From assembly GCF_030403435.1 (NCBI RefSeq), contig NZ_JAUEPH010000001.1, forward strand, positions 310,001 to 374,000: a stretch of DNA of 64,000 nucleotides, given 5' to 3'. The translations under genes were made by a program, and so were the position numbers. The DNA comes from Algoriphagus sediminis. Its GTDB lineage: Bacteria > Bacteroidota > Bacteroidia > Cytophagales > Cyclobacteriaceae. Positions 28,029 through 37,540 of the stretch are shown piece after piece; the stretch's first letter is position 1, and every line of letters starts with the position of its first letter. The notes below the pieces were generated by a model. The model was not told where the DNA came from, ran no database searches, and saw only the letters and a program-made list of their open reading frames with translations.

Positions 28029-28472
28029 ATGAAGTTATTTTTCATCACCCTCCTCCTCTTCAGCAATGGTTATCTCTTTGCTCAATCAAATTGTCTTACC
28101 GAAAAGAATTTGCTTCAGACTGACCTGGACTGGGAACAAGCACTTTTGAAGGCAGACACGGCTTTCTTAAACGGTTTATTGGCGAAGGACTTTGTATGGG
28201 TGCATAATCATGCCTCTCTTATTGATTCCAAAAGTGATGTTTTAAAAAGGGCAGCTGCCCAACTGGCAAACGGCTCCGATAATACCCGTTCTCGAATTTC
28301 GGATGAAGTGAAGGTTTTCATATTTGGAAATACTGCGGTAGTGAATGGTTACACTATGGTAGATCGAGGCCCAAAACCGACAAAGTATAATTTCATGCGA
28401 ACTTATACGGAGGTGGAGGGCAAATGCTATCTTCTATCCAATCACACCATGGCTATTCCCGATGATGAATAG
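28029..28472 (+). CDS. Secreted DUF4440/NTF2-like protein
   Basis: A 147-residue protein beginning MKLFFITLLLFSNGYLFAQ, a good signal peptide; a longer frame from 27987 would put 14 residues in front of it and is rejected. The mature part LLQTDLDWEQALLKADTAFLNGLLAKDFVWVHNHASLIDSKSDVL and FGNTAVVNGYTMVDRG fits the DUF4440 branch of the NTF2-like fold, small periplasmic or cytoplasmic proteins of mostly unknown role. It stands 22 bases before the lipoprotein amidase gene. Confidence 0.78.
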   Translation: MKLFFITLLLFSNGYLFAQSNCLTEKNLLQTDLDWEQALLKADTAFLNGLLAKDFVWVHNHASLIDSKSDVLKRAAAQLANGSDNTRSRISDEVKVFIFGNTAVVNGYTMVDRGPKPTKYNFMRTYTEVEGKCYLLSNHTMAIPDDE

Positions 28473-28493
28473 ACTTTTCAACTACTCTGCTAC

Positions 28494-30140
28494 ATGAAGA
28501 AACTCGGTATCCTATCGTTAATTTTTATCCTTTTAAACTTTGCCTGTGGCAAACAAAGAATCACAAAATCTGACATAAGGCATGCGCAGAATATTTTTGG
28601 AATGGAATTCACCCCATCCCAAATTTCCACCATGCAGGAATACCTGAACTCAAACCTTCAGGGTTACGATTCAATGAGATTATCTCCTCTGGGTTTTGAA
28701 GTTATTCCAGCAATGACCTTTGATCCCCTACCCATGGGATTTGAATTCAGCGAATCTCCTTCTGTTTTTGAGTTTGAGTTTAATGAGGATATTAGGATGC
28801 CGGAGGATAAAAATGAGCTGGCCTTTTATTCTGTTGCGGACTTGTCCGTCTTGATTAAGACAAAGCAAATCTCATCAGTGGAACTTACAGAATTCTTTCT
28901 GGAAAGAATCAGGAAGTTTGACCCAAAACTTCAGGCCATAATTACAATTACTAAAGAAAGGGCAATGGTGCAGGCCAGAAAAATGGACGAAGAACTGGCT
29001 AATGGAAATTACCGGGGCCCTCTACATGGAATCCCCTACGGTGCCAAAGACTTGCTAGCGGTAAAGGATTACCCAACCACCTGGGGATCAGAAGCCTATA
29101 AAAATCAGTACTTTGATGAAAATGCCACCGTAATCGAAAAACTGGATAAAGCAGGTGCAGTATTAGTATCGAAGCTAGTTTCCGGCTCGCTGGCGAGAGG
29201 AGATGTCTGGTTTGGAGGAAAGACTAAAAACCCCTGGGACTTGAACCAGGGAGCAAGTGGTTCCTCAGCGGGCTCAGGTTCGGCAACGGCCGCTGGCTTG
29301 GTGCCGTTTGCGATTGGCACAGAGACTTTAGGGTCCATTACCTCACCTTCTAATAGAAATGGAATCACAGGACTTCGTCCTACCTACGGGCGAGTGAGCA
29401 GATATGGAGCCATGACCTTATCCTGGAGCATGGATAAAATCGGACCAATGGCTCGATCGGCAGAGGATTGTGCCCTCATTTTCGAAGCGATGTATGGTAA
29501 GGATGCAAAGGATATGATGACCATTCCAGCTCCTTTTTCCTATGACAACACCAAGCAAAATGAAAACCTGAAGATTGGATACTTCAAGGAGTTTTTTGAG
29601 GAAGACTCCTCCAGTTCAAGAGACAATAATCTGGAAATACTTGATGAAATTAGAGCATTAGGGTATGAATTAACAGAGGTAGAATTACCCAAAACCATTT
29701 ATCCCAGAGCTTTTGACGTAATTTTAAGAGCAGAGGCAGGAGCTTTTTTCGATGAATTGGTCTTATCAGGATCGAGTGCCTCTTTGGTGGAACAGGGAGA
29801 AAGCTCCCGAGCCAATTCGCTTCGGCAATCTCGATTTATTCCAGCTGTGGAATATCTTCAGGCCAATAGACACCGAAGATTGTTGATTGAAGATTTTCAT
29901 CAGACCATTTCGGGTTTTGATGTTCTTCTTACCCCAACAAGAAATTTTAAACAGCTCATGGTAACCAACCTCACGGGCCATCCTGCCTTGGCCATTCCCA
30001 CCGGCTTGGACTCTGCGAATCACCCGACCAGCCTAACTCTTTTGGGTAATCTTTTTGATGAAGAAAAATTGTTGGAGCTGGGTACTTTAATTCAGTCCAA
30101 AACGGATTTTCATAAAAAGACCCCGCATGGTTTTGAATAG
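28494..30140 (+). CDS. Amidase-signature family lipoprotein
   Basis: A 548-residue amidase-signature enzyme exported as a lipoprotein (MKKLGILSLIFILLNFAC, Cys18). The Ser-cisSer-Lys triad is visible: Lys in IPYGAKDLLAV (about residue 184), Ser in GASGSSAGSGSATAAG (about 256) and the nucleophile Ser in TETLGSITSPSNRNG (about 280). A long N-terminal spacer of about 100 residues (two LSPLGFEVIPAM-type stretches) precedes the catalytic domain. It hydrolyses an amide whose identity cannot be told; location outside the cytoplasm excludes a tRNA-amidation role. Confidence 0.9.
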   Translation: MKKLGILSLIFILLNFACGKQRITKSDIRHAQNIFGMEFTPSQISTMQEYLNSNLQGYDSMRLSPLGFEVIPAMTFDPLPMGFEFSESPSVFEFEFNEDIRMPEDKNELAFYSVADLSVLIKTKQISSVELTEFFLERIRKFDPKLQAIITITKERAMVQARKMDEELANGNYRGPLHGIPYGAKDLLAVKDYPTTWGSEAYKNQYFDENATVIEKLDKAGAVLVSKLVSGSLARGDVWFGGKTKNPWDLNQGASGSSAGSGSATAAGLVPFAIGTETLGSITSPSNRNGITGLRPTYGRVSRYGAMTLSWSMDKIGPMARSAEDCALIFEAMYGKDAKDMMTIPAPFSYDNTKQNENLKIGYFKEFFEEDSSSSRDNNLEILDEIRALGYELTEVELPKTIYPRAFDVILRAEAGAFFDELVLSGSSASLVEQGESSRANSLRQSRFIPAVEYLQANRHRRLLIEDFHQTISGFDVLLTPTRNFKQLMVTNLTGHPALAIPTGLDSANHPTSLTLLGNLFDEEKLLELGTLIQSKTDFHKKTPHGFE

Positions 30141-30181
30141 TTAGGTTAATTATATTTTGGAGGAAAATAATAAAAGATCAA

Positions 30182-31006
30182 ATGAAAAGACGTCCCTTTA
30201 TTAAGAGCCTTGGAGCTATTGGAGGTTCACTTTTTGCGGCAAACTCATTTGCCACCCTCACAGCCAAAGAATATCGACAGTTAGATGATGACTTTGCTGG
30301 GCAATATAAAATCATCACGGCTTCAGATGGCCATTATGGTCAACCAGACACGGACTATGAAAAGAGTCATTCTGATCTGGTGAAGGCCATCTGGAAAGAA
30401 AAGGCAACTGACTTCATCGTGTTCAATGGAGACCTGATTCATGATGAGCCCCAGTTTATGATGCAAGTCAAAGAAGTTTATGATTCCATAAAAATGCCCT
30501 ATTACGTGAACAAGGGAAATCATGATCGGGTAGACCCGATGCGATGGAAAGCCATTTGGGGTCAGGATCAGGACACCGGATTTATTCATGATGAAAAGTT
30601 TGGAGTAATCCTTCTGAATTGCTCCAACGAGGCCGGAGATTACCTCTGTGCGAATTTGGACTATCTTCAAGCAAAGTTATATCAATACAGTTCCCTGGAA
30701 TCGATTCTGGTATTTATCCATATTTCCCAAAATGACTGGACCCGACATGGAATCGCTTGTGAGGATTTTCTTAGCACCATCTCTGAATATGATAATGTTA
30801 AAGCCACATTCCATGGACATGATCACGATGTAGATGGGATCATGTGGAATCGTAAAAAACCCTATTTCTGGAGTGGGCATTTTGGAGGGAGTTGGGGTAA
30901 TCCCTCCCCCAGCTATAGGGTCATTGAATTGGGTGAAGATGGAAGGATGCGCACAGCCCTGAAGCGGGTCTCCGATGGAGAAATCCTGAATGCGCATTTG
31001 GTTTGA
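30182..31006 (+). CDS. Calcineurin-like metallophosphoesterase with twin-arginine signal
   Basis: A 274-residue enzyme with an N-terminal twin-arginine-type signal (MKRRPFIKSLGAIGGSLFAANSFA; RRPFIK fits R-R-x-F-x-K). Metal-binding motifs of the calcineurin-like fold follow in order: SDGHYG, FNGDLIHDEPQ, NKGNHDRVD, a His in FIHISQNDW, and FHGHDHD. It probably folds with its dinuclear metal centre in the cytoplasm before Tat export (inference). The substrate is unknown; the fold serves phosphomono- and phosphodiesterases. Confidence 0.87.
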   Translation: MKRRPFIKSLGAIGGSLFAANSFATLTAKEYRQLDDDFAGQYKIITASDGHYGQPDTDYEKSHSDLVKAIWKEKATDFIVFNGDLIHDEPQFMMQVKEVYDSIKMPYYVNKGNHDRVDPMRWKAIWGQDQDTGFIHDEKFGVILLNCSNEAGDYLCANLDYLQAKLYQYSSLESILVFIHISQNDWTRHGIACEDFLSTISEYDNVKATFHGHDHDVDGIMWNRKKPYFWSGHFGGSWGNPSPSYRVIELGEDGRMRTALKRVSDGEILNAHLV

Positions 31007-31116
31007 GGGAAGTCTTTTAAGCTAAAGCCCTACACATTCTCAGGGTAAAATCTTATATTCTTCTTTATTCAAGCTTAAGCATTCGCTAATTTTTATTTAA
31101 CCCAAAAGCCAACTAT

Positions 31117-31848
31117 ATGAACCCCAGATTCCAAGGACTAAAAGCAATGTACATCAACTGCACATTGAAAAAGTCACCTGATCCCAGCCATACAGAAACT
31201 CTTATGTCTCTTTCCAAAGGCATCATGAAAAGAGAAGGGGTAGAGGTAGATGAGATTAGATTAGTCGATCATGAGGTTCCTCCGGGTGTTTATCCAGATA
31301 TGATTGAACATGGCTGGTTTAGGGATGAGTGGCCGGAAATATTTAAGCGGATTTTTGCCTCAGATATTCTAATCATAGGCACTCCTATCTGGCTAGGCGA
31401 AAAATCTTCCGTTGCCACAAAGCTAATTGAAAGGCTTTACTCCATGAGTGGAAAGACCAATGATAAGGGGCAATACCTTTTTTATGGAAAGGTCGGAGGA
31501 TGCCTGATCACTGGAAATGAAGATGGAGCAAAACATTGCGCCATGGGCATTCTTTATGCACTCCAGCATGTAGGATATAGCATCCCCCCACAGGCGGATT
31601 CTGGCTGGCTGGGTGAAATTGGTCCGGGACCGAGTTATGGCGATACCGAATGGGATGGGAAAAAGCTGGATACCCCGGTAGGTCTAGACAGTGATTTTAC
31701 CAATCGAAATACCACCTTCATGACTTATAATCTCATGCATCTGGCTTCCATCTTAAAGTCAAACAATGGATATCCAAATTTGGGTAACTCAAGCAAGGAT
31801 TGGAATGAGGGTACTCGATGGAATTTTGATAATCCTGAATATCGCTAA
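31117..31848 (+). CDS. NAD(P)H-dependent FMN reductase / flavodoxin-like protein
   Basis: A 243-residue flavodoxin-fold protein of the NADPH-dependent FMN reductase family: LKAMYINCTLKKSPDPSHTETLMSL gives the phosphate loop, EVDEIRLVDHEVPPGVYPD the second strand-loop, and DILIIGTPIWLGEKSSVATKLIERLY the typical flavin-ring loop region. It probably reduces FMN or a quinone/nitro compound in the cytoplasm. The GyrI-like gene follows after three bases and an arginase-family gene after that, suggesting one transcript. Confidence 0.85.
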   Translation: MNPRFQGLKAMYINCTLKKSPDPSHTETLMSLSKGIMKREGVEVDEIRLVDHEVPPGVYPDMIEHGWFRDEWPEIFKRIFASDILIIGTPIWLGEKSSVATKLIERLYSMSGKTNDKGQYLFYGKVGGCLITGNEDGAKHCAMGILYALQHVGYSIPPQADSGWLGEIGPGPSYGDTEWDGKKLDTPVGLDSDFTNRNTTFMTYNLMHLASILKSNNGYPNLGNSSKDWNEGTRWNFDNPEYR

Positions 31849-31851
31849 GCC

Positions 31852-32328
31852 ATGAATTACCCAAAACCAGAAATTAAAACCATCGAGAAAAAACTCCTGA
31901 TCGGGAAGCATCTGGAGATGAGTATGGCTGATAACAAGACTAGAGAACTCTGGCAAAGCTTTGGTCCGGAAATAAAGGGCATACTTAATCGAAAAGACCA
32001 GCTTCGCTATTCCCTTCAGGTCTATCCTTCTGATTACTATCAAAGCTTTTCCCCCACAAAACAATTTACCAAATGGGCTGCCGTGGAGGTAGAAAAAGAA
32101 ACCTCAATGGAAGGTTTGGAGACATTTAACTTAGAGGAAGGCAAATACGCGGTATTTTATTATCAGGGAATGCCGGGTGATCCCTCCATTTTTCAATATA
32201 TCTATGGACCCTGGATACAAAATTGTCCTTTCCAATTGGATGAACGGCCACATTTTGAAATCCTGGGTGAAAAATACAAACCAGGTTCTGCCGAATCAGA
32301 AGAAGAAATCTGGATACCTATCAAATAG
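31852..32328 (+). CDS. GyrI-like / AraC effector-binding domain protein
   Basis: A 158-residue protein formed by one GyrI-like small-molecule-binding domain: EIKTIEKKLLIGKHLEMSMADNKTRELWQSFGPEIKGI, the WAAVEVE strand, FNLEEGKYAVFYYQG, IYGPWIQNCPFQLDERPHFEILGEKY. Stand-alone domains of this kind bind hydrophobic cations or act as esterase-like cytotoxin scavengers in some cases; no DNA-binding part is present. Immediately downstream of the flavodoxin-like reductase. Confidence 0.8.
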   Translation: MNYPKPEIKTIEKKLLIGKHLEMSMADNKTRELWQSFGPEIKGILNRKDQLRYSLQVYPSDYYQSFSPTKQFTKWAAVEVEKETSMEGLETFNLEEGKYAVFYYQGMPGDPSIFQYIYGPWIQNCPFQLDERPHFEILGEKYKPGSAESEEEIWIPIK

Positions 32329-32334
32329 CTTTTT

Positions 32335-33126
32335 ATGATCAAAGTTTTAGGCGTACCCTACGATTTAAATTCCTCATTCTTAAGAGGACCCGGATATGCA
32401 CCGGACAGAATTAGGGTAATGGATTCTGAAGGTTCAGCCAATAGGTTTAGCGAGAATGGCACAGAGATCATTCCTGGTCAAACCTATACTGATCTTGGGG
32501 ATCTGGATTTTCCAAGTATCGAACCGAGGAAAGTCTACGAGTATATCAAATCTCAGGTCAAGGCTCTTATCGAAACTGGCGACCCCCTCCTGAGCATTGG
32601 TGGAGACCACTCCGTCAGCTTTCCAATCATCGAAGCTCATGCCGAGCGATATACCAATCTCCACATTTTGCATTTCGATGCGCATGGAGATTTATATGAA
32701 AACTTTGATGACAATACATTTTCTCATGCCTCTCCTTTTGCAAGGCTTATGGAAACAGGGAAAATTACCTCCCTTACCCAGGTGGGAATAAGGACGCTGA
32801 ATACACATCAAATTGAGCAAGCCAAAAAATACGGGGTTAAGCAAATAGAAATGAGAGATCTAAATGACGCTTTTCTCCGGGAGCTGTCCGATCCTCTTTA
32901 TATTTCTTTGGACATCGACGTACTGGACCCGGCATTTGCTCCGGGAGTCTCTCATCATGAACCCGGAGGTTTGAGCACCCGACAACTCATAGATTTTATT
33001 CTCCGACTCCCTCATAAACCCATCGGGGCGGATTTAGTGGAATACAATCCCAAAAGAGATCTGAATGACATGACAGCTATGGTGGGATATAAATTAATGA
33101 AAGAGCTTATCGCAAAAATGATTTAA
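32335..33126 (+). CDS. Arginase/agmatinase/formiminoglutamase family hydrolase
   Basis: A 263-residue ureohydrolase-fold enzyme with the binuclear manganese motifs in order: SIGGDHSVSFPI (about residue 88), HFDAHGDLYE (about 113-122) and SLDIDVLDPAFAPGVSHHEPGG (about 191). The short length and absence of further neighbours do not tell arginase from agmatinase, guanidinobutyrase or formiminoglutamase. It lies in a run with the GyrI-like gene (6 bases before) and a VOC protein (11 bases after). Confidence 0.9.
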   Translation: MIKVLGVPYDLNSSFLRGPGYAPDRIRVMDSEGSANRFSENGTEIIPGQTYTDLGDLDFPSIEPRKVYEYIKSQVKALIETGDPLLSIGGDHSVSFPIIEAHAERYTNLHILHFDAHGDLYENFDDNTFSHASPFARLMETGKITSLTQVGIRTLNTHQIEQAKKYGVKQIEMRDLNDAFLRELSDPLYISLDIDVLDPAFAPGVSHHEPGGLSTRQLIDFILRLPHKPIGADLVEYNPKRDLNDMTAMVGYKLMKELIAKMI

Positions 33127-33137
33127 CCCTAAACGCT

Positions 33138-33563
33138 ATGGAAGATTCAAAACCAAAAGTAACCGGAATAGGTGGTGTCTTTTTTAAAACTAAAGACCCT
33201 GAAGCCACCAAAAAGTGGTACAGTGAAAATCTGGGACTTGCCGTGAATCAATGGGGATCGGCTTTCGAGTTCCGAAATGCCCATCGACCAGATGAGCTTA
33301 ATTACTTAAGCTGGAGTCCTTTTTCCAAAGACAGCGATTATTTCGATCCTTCCGAAAAGGAATTCATGATTAACTACCGGGTTCAGCACATCGAGAAACT
33401 AGTGGAAAACTTAAAAGCAAATGGAGTTACCATTTGCGATGAAATAGAAACCTACAGCTACGGAAAGTTTGTGCATATCATGGATGCAGACGGAAACAAA
33501 ATCGAGCTTTGGGAACCCATAGATCGAGTTTTTACTGAAATGGGAGAAGAAACCACCAAATAA
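33138..33563 (+). CDS. VOC family (glyoxalase-like) protein
   Basis: A 141-residue vicinal-oxygen-chelate fold protein: GIGGVFFKTKDPEATKKWYSENLGLAVNQWGSAFEF opens the first beta-alpha-beta module and YRVQHIEKLVENLKANGV...YGKFVHIMDADGNKIELWEP closes the second, with the Glu of IELWEP in the usual metal-ligand position. Function among dioxygenases, glyoxalases and resistance proteins is unresolved. Confidence 0.85.
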   Translation: MEDSKPKVTGIGGVFFKTKDPEATKKWYSENLGLAVNQWGSAFEFRNAHRPDELNYLSWSPFSKDSDYFDPSEKEFMINYRVQHIEKLVENLKANGVTICDEIETYSYGKFVHIMDADGNKIELWEPIDRVFTEMGEETTK

Positions 33564-33580
33564 TTAAACTCAAGTTTACT

Positions 33581-33940
33581 ATGAAAAAGACGACCTTATT
33601 ACTCAGCCTTTTGGCCCTTTTTAGCTTCACATCTTTGGCACAGGAAGACATTTCAGGCACCTGGATTTTCAATGTTCAAACCGATATGGGTGGAGGAAAT
33701 CCGGTTTTTATCATTGAACAAGATGACTCCGGCAGGCTCACAGGAACCTACAAAGGAGCTTTGGGCGAAGCCCCAATAGAAGGAGCCATAGAAGAAGACG
33801 GCTCTGTCAATATCGCTTTCAGTGTGCAAGGAAATCCAATCAAGTACATTGGCAAGCTGGAAGAGGGTAAGATCGTGGGAAAAGTAGACCTTGCCGGAAT
33901 GGCTAACGGAACCTTCGTTGGGGAACGAAAGGAAGAATAA
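33581..33940 (+). CDS. Small secreted beta-strand protein, function unknown
   Basis: A 119-residue protein with signal peptide (KKTTLLLSLLALFSFTSLAQ, cleavage after AQ) followed by DISGTWIFNVQTDMGGGNPVFIIEQDDSGRLTGTYKGALGEAPIEGAI and further short beta-strands with G-T-W and G-T-Y turns. This is a common Bacteroidota exported small-barrel pattern with no defined role. It ends the plus-strand accessory run; the DUF808 gene is convergent, with 5 bases between stops. Confidence 0.7.
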   Translation: MKKTTLLLSLLALFSFTSLAQEDISGTWIFNVQTDMGGGNPVFIIEQDDSGRLTGTYKGALGEAPIEGAIEEDGSVNIAFSVQGNPIKYIGKLEEGKIVGKVDLAGMANGTFVGERKEE

Positions 33941-33945
33941 ACGCC

Positions 33946-34824
33946 CTAGGCTGCTTTCTTTTTACCAAACAGCTTTTTCACCCCACTGATCACAAACAGC
34001 GTGATAAAACCCATCACAAGACCAATCAGCATGTCCCGTAAAATCGCTGGCCAGCTTTCCAAAAGATGATGGAAAAAGTCAATATTATGGCTGAAAATCC
34101 CACCGGAAACGAGCAGCAAGGCAATGGTCCCAACAATGGTCAGACCCTTGATCACCATAGGAAGAGCATTGATCAGAAAGCGACCAACCTTATCTGAGAA
34201 GCTATCATCTTGCTCATTTAGATTGACTAAGCTCAGGCCAAACTCATCCATACGGACGATAAGTGCCACCAGTCCATAAACCCCAACTGTGGCCACTAGG
34301 GCAATGACGGAAACCACAATGATTTGTGTGGTCAAATCAGATTCGGTGACTGTCCCTAAGGCTATGATAATAATCTCGACCGACAGGATAAAATCAGTTA
34401 AAATCGCTGACTTGATCTTTTTCTTTTCCAGCTTTTTCAATTGCTCCTCACTCAATTCTATCAGATGGTCTTTTTGCTTTAGAGGAGTATGAGGAAAGAA
34501 ATACTCATAAATCTTTTCAGCTCCTTCATAAGCCAGATAAAACCCTCCCAAAATCAAGAGCATGGTGATCACAGAAGGAACGAATGCGCTAAGAACAAAA
34601 GCAAGGGGGAGAATAATAAGCTTATTCAGCAAGGAGCCCTTGGTAATGGCCCAAAGAACCGGAAGTTCCCGATCCGCCACAAAGCCGGAAGCTTTCTCAG
34701 CATTCACTGCCAGGTCATCACCCAAAAGGCCAGCGGTTTTCTTAGCCGCCACTTTACTCATCACGGACACATCGTCCATCAACGTGGCCACATCATCCAA
34801 AAGTGCTATCAGTCCTGAAGCCAT
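33946..34824 (-). CDS. DUF808 (YedI-like) inner membrane protein
   Basis: A 292-residue membrane protein: ASGLIALLDDVATLMDDVSVMSKVAAKKTAGLLGDDLAVNAEKASGF is the highly conserved N-terminus of the DUF808 family. Several membrane helices follow (LIILPLAFVLSAFVPSVITMLLILGGFYLAYEG; ILSVEIIIIALGTV; IIVVSVIALVATVGVYGLVALIV; GLVMGFITLFVISGVKKLFG). The function is unknown in the family. Confidence 0.9.
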   Translation of the reverse strand: MASGLIALLDDVATLMDDVSVMSKVAAKKTAGLLGDDLAVNAEKASGFVADRELPVLWAITKGSLLNKLIILPLAFVLSAFVPSVITMLLILGGFYLAYEGAEKIYEYFFPHTPLKQKDHLIELSEEQLKKLEKKKIKSAILTDFILSVEIIIIALGTVTESDLTTQIIVVSVIALVATVGVYGLVALIVRMDEFGLSLVNLNEQDDSFSDKVGRFLINALPMVIKGLTIVGTIALLLVSGGIFSHNIDFFHHLLESWPAILRDMLIGLVMGFITLFVISGVKKLFGKKKAA

Positions 34825-35020
34825 AAAATTTATAGAAAAATGAAATCAGATTTTTGACGAAAATAGGGGTAGTAGTTCAGCTCTCCAAAAAGACATCCCA
34901 CCAAATCTGTTCCCATAGCTTTCTTTAGGGAAATACTCCATCCGGAATGACGAACGGCTTGTCTTCTTTCTGTTTTTTGGCTTATCTTCCACGTTTATTC
35001 ACCCAAGCCAGATTCATCCC

Positions 35021-36325
35021 TTGCCCAAATCATTACCTCAAGAAATCAAAGAAAAACTTCCCAGAAACCTTGGACTCTGGGGAGTCTGGATGCTCGTAGT
35101 CAATGGATTTATCGGTGCCGGAATTTTCGGATTGCCCTCAGGGGCAGCTGCTTTGGCCGGAGAATATAGTGTCTTTATCTATGTGATCTGTGCCTTGCTG
35201 ATGCTACCGGTGATTTTAAGTTTTGCGGAAGTGGGTAGTTACTTTAAGGGAACTGGTGGTCCCACCAAGTATGGTACCGCTGCCTTTGGGCCTTTTATTG
35301 GCTTTCAGGGAGGATGGTTGTATTACCTGGCTCGACTGATTTCCTTTTCTGCCAACTCCGTCCTCCTTACGGATAGCATTGGTTATTTCTTTCCTGCACT
35401 CGCTGCAGGAAATGGAAGATTGCTGACCCTTGTACTGATTATAGGTATTCTGACACTGGTTAATATCATAGGAAGTTCGGAGTCTATGAAATCCATGGGG
35501 CTCTTTACCCTGATCAAGTTCACAGTTCTGATCGGACTCGTTTTTAGCGGGGTGATCATGCTGGGCCCTGAAGTGATCCCAAGTTTTGATTCAGCCCTTC
35601 CTATGGGTTCGGATATAGGAGCAGCTACCCTACTCTTGATTTATGCCTTTGTGGGATTCGAAGGCGCGGTGGTTCCTGCAGGAGAAGCTAAAAACCCGGA
35701 ACGGGATATGCCTTTGGGTTTAATTCTGGGTCTCGCCGTGGTGGTCTTTCTGTATATGGCTATACAACTCGTTTCTCAGGCTGCAGTTCCCGATCTGGCC
35801 TCCACAAAAACTCCCCTATTGGACGCTTCCGCTGCTCTTTTCGGGGAACCCGGGGCTATTTTCCTGATGGTGGGCGTCACTACCTCCGTAATCGCGAATC
35901 TGATCGGAGCCATGTTTAGCGCCTCCCGGGTCACCTATGCTCTGGCGCTCGATCAGTCTTTCCCAAAATGGTTTGGGACCGTTAATGATAAATACCTAAC
36001 ACCAGCGAATTCCATTTTATTTTTCGGGATCGTGGCTTTTGTGCTGGCAGCAATGGGATCCTTCACCTTTTTGGCAGCCATGACCGTGCTGGCCCGACTG
36101 TTTCTTTTTGGGATGACCTGTGCTTGTATTCCGGTCTTACGACCAAAGTTCAAAGACAAAAAAGTCTTTATTCTCAAAGGAGGGTATCTGATTCCTGTAC
36201 TGGGAGTAGCCGCCTGTACCTGGCTGATGTTCCAAGTAACTTGGACCAATATCTGGATGACAGGGGTATTGATTGGGATAGGGACCGTGCTGTATTTGGT
36301 TAGTCGGAAAAAGGGGCAAAACTAG
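35021..36325 (+). CDS. APC family amino acid permease
   Basis: A 434-residue, about 12-helix transporter of the amino acid-polyamine-organocation superfamily. TM1 carries MLVVNGFIGAGIFGLPSG, the conserved unwound substrate-binding stretch, and TM6 carries LLIYAFVGFEGAVVPAGEAKNPERDMP, where FEG...GE-NP is a typical marker. The best start is TTG at 35021; it puts LPRNLGLWGVWMLVVN at the N-terminus, as in relatives. Substrate not predictable. It stands alone, divergent from the DUF808 gene. Confidence 0.9.
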   Translation: MPKSLPQEIKEKLPRNLGLWGVWMLVVNGFIGAGIFGLPSGAAALAGEYSVFIYVICALLMLPVILSFAEVGSYFKGTGGPTKYGTAAFGPFIGFQGGWLYYLARLISFSANSVLLTDSIGYFFPALAAGNGRLLTLVLIIGILTLVNIIGSSESMKSMGLFTLIKFTVLIGLVFSGVIMLGPEVIPSFDSALPMGSDIGAATLLLIYAFVGFEGAVVPAGEAKNPERDMPLGLILGLAVVVFLYMAIQLVSQAAVPDLASTKTPLLDASAALFGEPGAIFLMVGVTTSVIANLIGAMFSASRVTYALALDQSFPKWFGTVNDKYLTPANSILFFGIVAFVLAAMGSFTFLAAMTVLARLFLFGMTCACIPVLRPKFKDKKVFILKGGYLIPVLGVAACTWLMFQVTWTNIWMTGVLIGIGTVLYLVSRKKGQN

Positions 36326-36375
36326 ACTCAAATTAAAGCCCAAGGGTTTAAACCGTTGGCTATAATCCTCAAATA

Positions 36376-36432
36376 CCATGGCTTGTATCCTCACAAACCA
36401 TTAATCAGCTTTGCTGCTTCTGGACAAGCAGC
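36376..36432 (+). repeat. Dispersed two-hairpin repeat, copy 1
   Basis: A 57-base element shared with 37606-37662 (same orientation). Hairpin A (about 36380-36399) is degenerate here, but hairpin B is perfect: GCTGCTT, six-base loop, AAGCAGC. Confidence 0.75.
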
Positions 36433-36575
36433 GGCAAAATACGACAAATGCCTTATGGCTGAATTCTATTAAAAGATTCAAATTGAGGATGTTAAATCAA
36501 TCGATAGACTACCCAAACCAACACTCAAAAATCTAAAGTTAGGGATAGCCGATCTGCACTTAATCTCTAAAATCG

Positions 36576-37484
36576 ATGAAACCAGCAAAACCTCTCCTTT
36601 ACATTTCAGGCAGAATAATTTTTGGCTTGGCCTTTATACTCCTCTGCACCCTCTCCCATGGCCAAGAACTCTATTTGGATGGAGAAAAAGCCATGAAAAA
36701 AATTGATGAACTAAATGTCGGTCAATTTACCGTGGCATTCATGACTTCAGAGTTTAAATCGGCCTCTACTCAGTCCAGAAATAATTTCTCCGGAGCAAAA
36801 TCTGCACTACAAGTAAATACCACTGGCCTCACCCAGGAACTAATGCAGCGAATCACGGATGATGCCTATGCAGATTTTGTTGCCCAAGCCCAAGCAAAGG
36901 GATTTACCGTCAGTGACTTTGATGGATTAGCGCACACAGATGAATCCATGAAAAGATATTACCCCAGCACAGGAAATTTCAAAGAAGACGTTGACCACTA
37001 CCAGGCCTATAGCAAATTGAGCACTATCACCGTGTCAGCAAATGGAAAACCATGTATTGATTACGATAGGTTAAACTTTATGGGCATAGCCGGAAAAAAT
37101 TCTGAAGTACCCCCCATTACCATTTCTTATCTCCTAGGCTCAGGTTACTTGGCGGCCAAAGCCAAAGTAGATGAAAATGACTTTTTGGGAAAAATATTCA
37201 ACCAAACCAATGTGACTTTCTACCCTGCACTTCAAGTATGGTGGAGGTCAGGAGCTGATATCTGGATCTCCAAATCAAAGAAGGCAGAAATCAAAATTAA
37301 TGAGCACATCGGTGCCGTGGGTGCTCCTGGTGAATTGACCATTGCTGACCAGACAGACCTAGGTAGCTACAACCGAGCCACTCTCGAACTCGCTATTGAT
37401 GAGCAGAAATACTATTCAGACGCTATGCAAATCCTTAAAGAGGCAAATACCAAATTGATCAATGCCATGATGGACGCTAAGTGA
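36576..37484 (+). CDS. Secreted protein of unknown function
   Basis: A 302-residue protein with signal peptide (GRIIFGLAFILLCTLSHGQE). The mature part begins LYLDGEKAMKKIDELNVGQFTVAFMTSEFKSAS and contains FYPALQVWWRSGADIWISKSKKAEIKINEHIG. No known domain is recognised. It is bracketed by direct repeats at 36376 and 37606, followed by a GC-rich hairpin at 37541, and has no same-strand partner, which may indicate a mobile or shuffled unit. Base composition is not obviously different from the neighbours by eye. Confidence 0.75.
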   Translation: MKPAKPLLYISGRIIFGLAFILLCTLSHGQELYLDGEKAMKKIDELNVGQFTVAFMTSEFKSASTQSRNNFSGAKSALQVNTTGLTQELMQRITDDAYADFVAQAQAKGFTVSDFDGLAHTDESMKRYYPSTGNFKEDVDHYQAYSKLSTITVSANGKPCIDYDRLNFMGIAGKNSEVPPITISYLLGSGYLAAKAKVDENDFLGKIFNQTNVTFYPALQVWWRSGADIWISKSKKAEIKINEHIGAVGAPGELTIADQTDLGSYNRATLELAIDEQKYYSDAMQILKEANTKLINAMMDAK

Positions 37485-37540
37485 TTAATAGGGTTTTCAC
37501 ATTCATCATCATTGCGATTCTGCTTCTGGAGAAATAGGCA

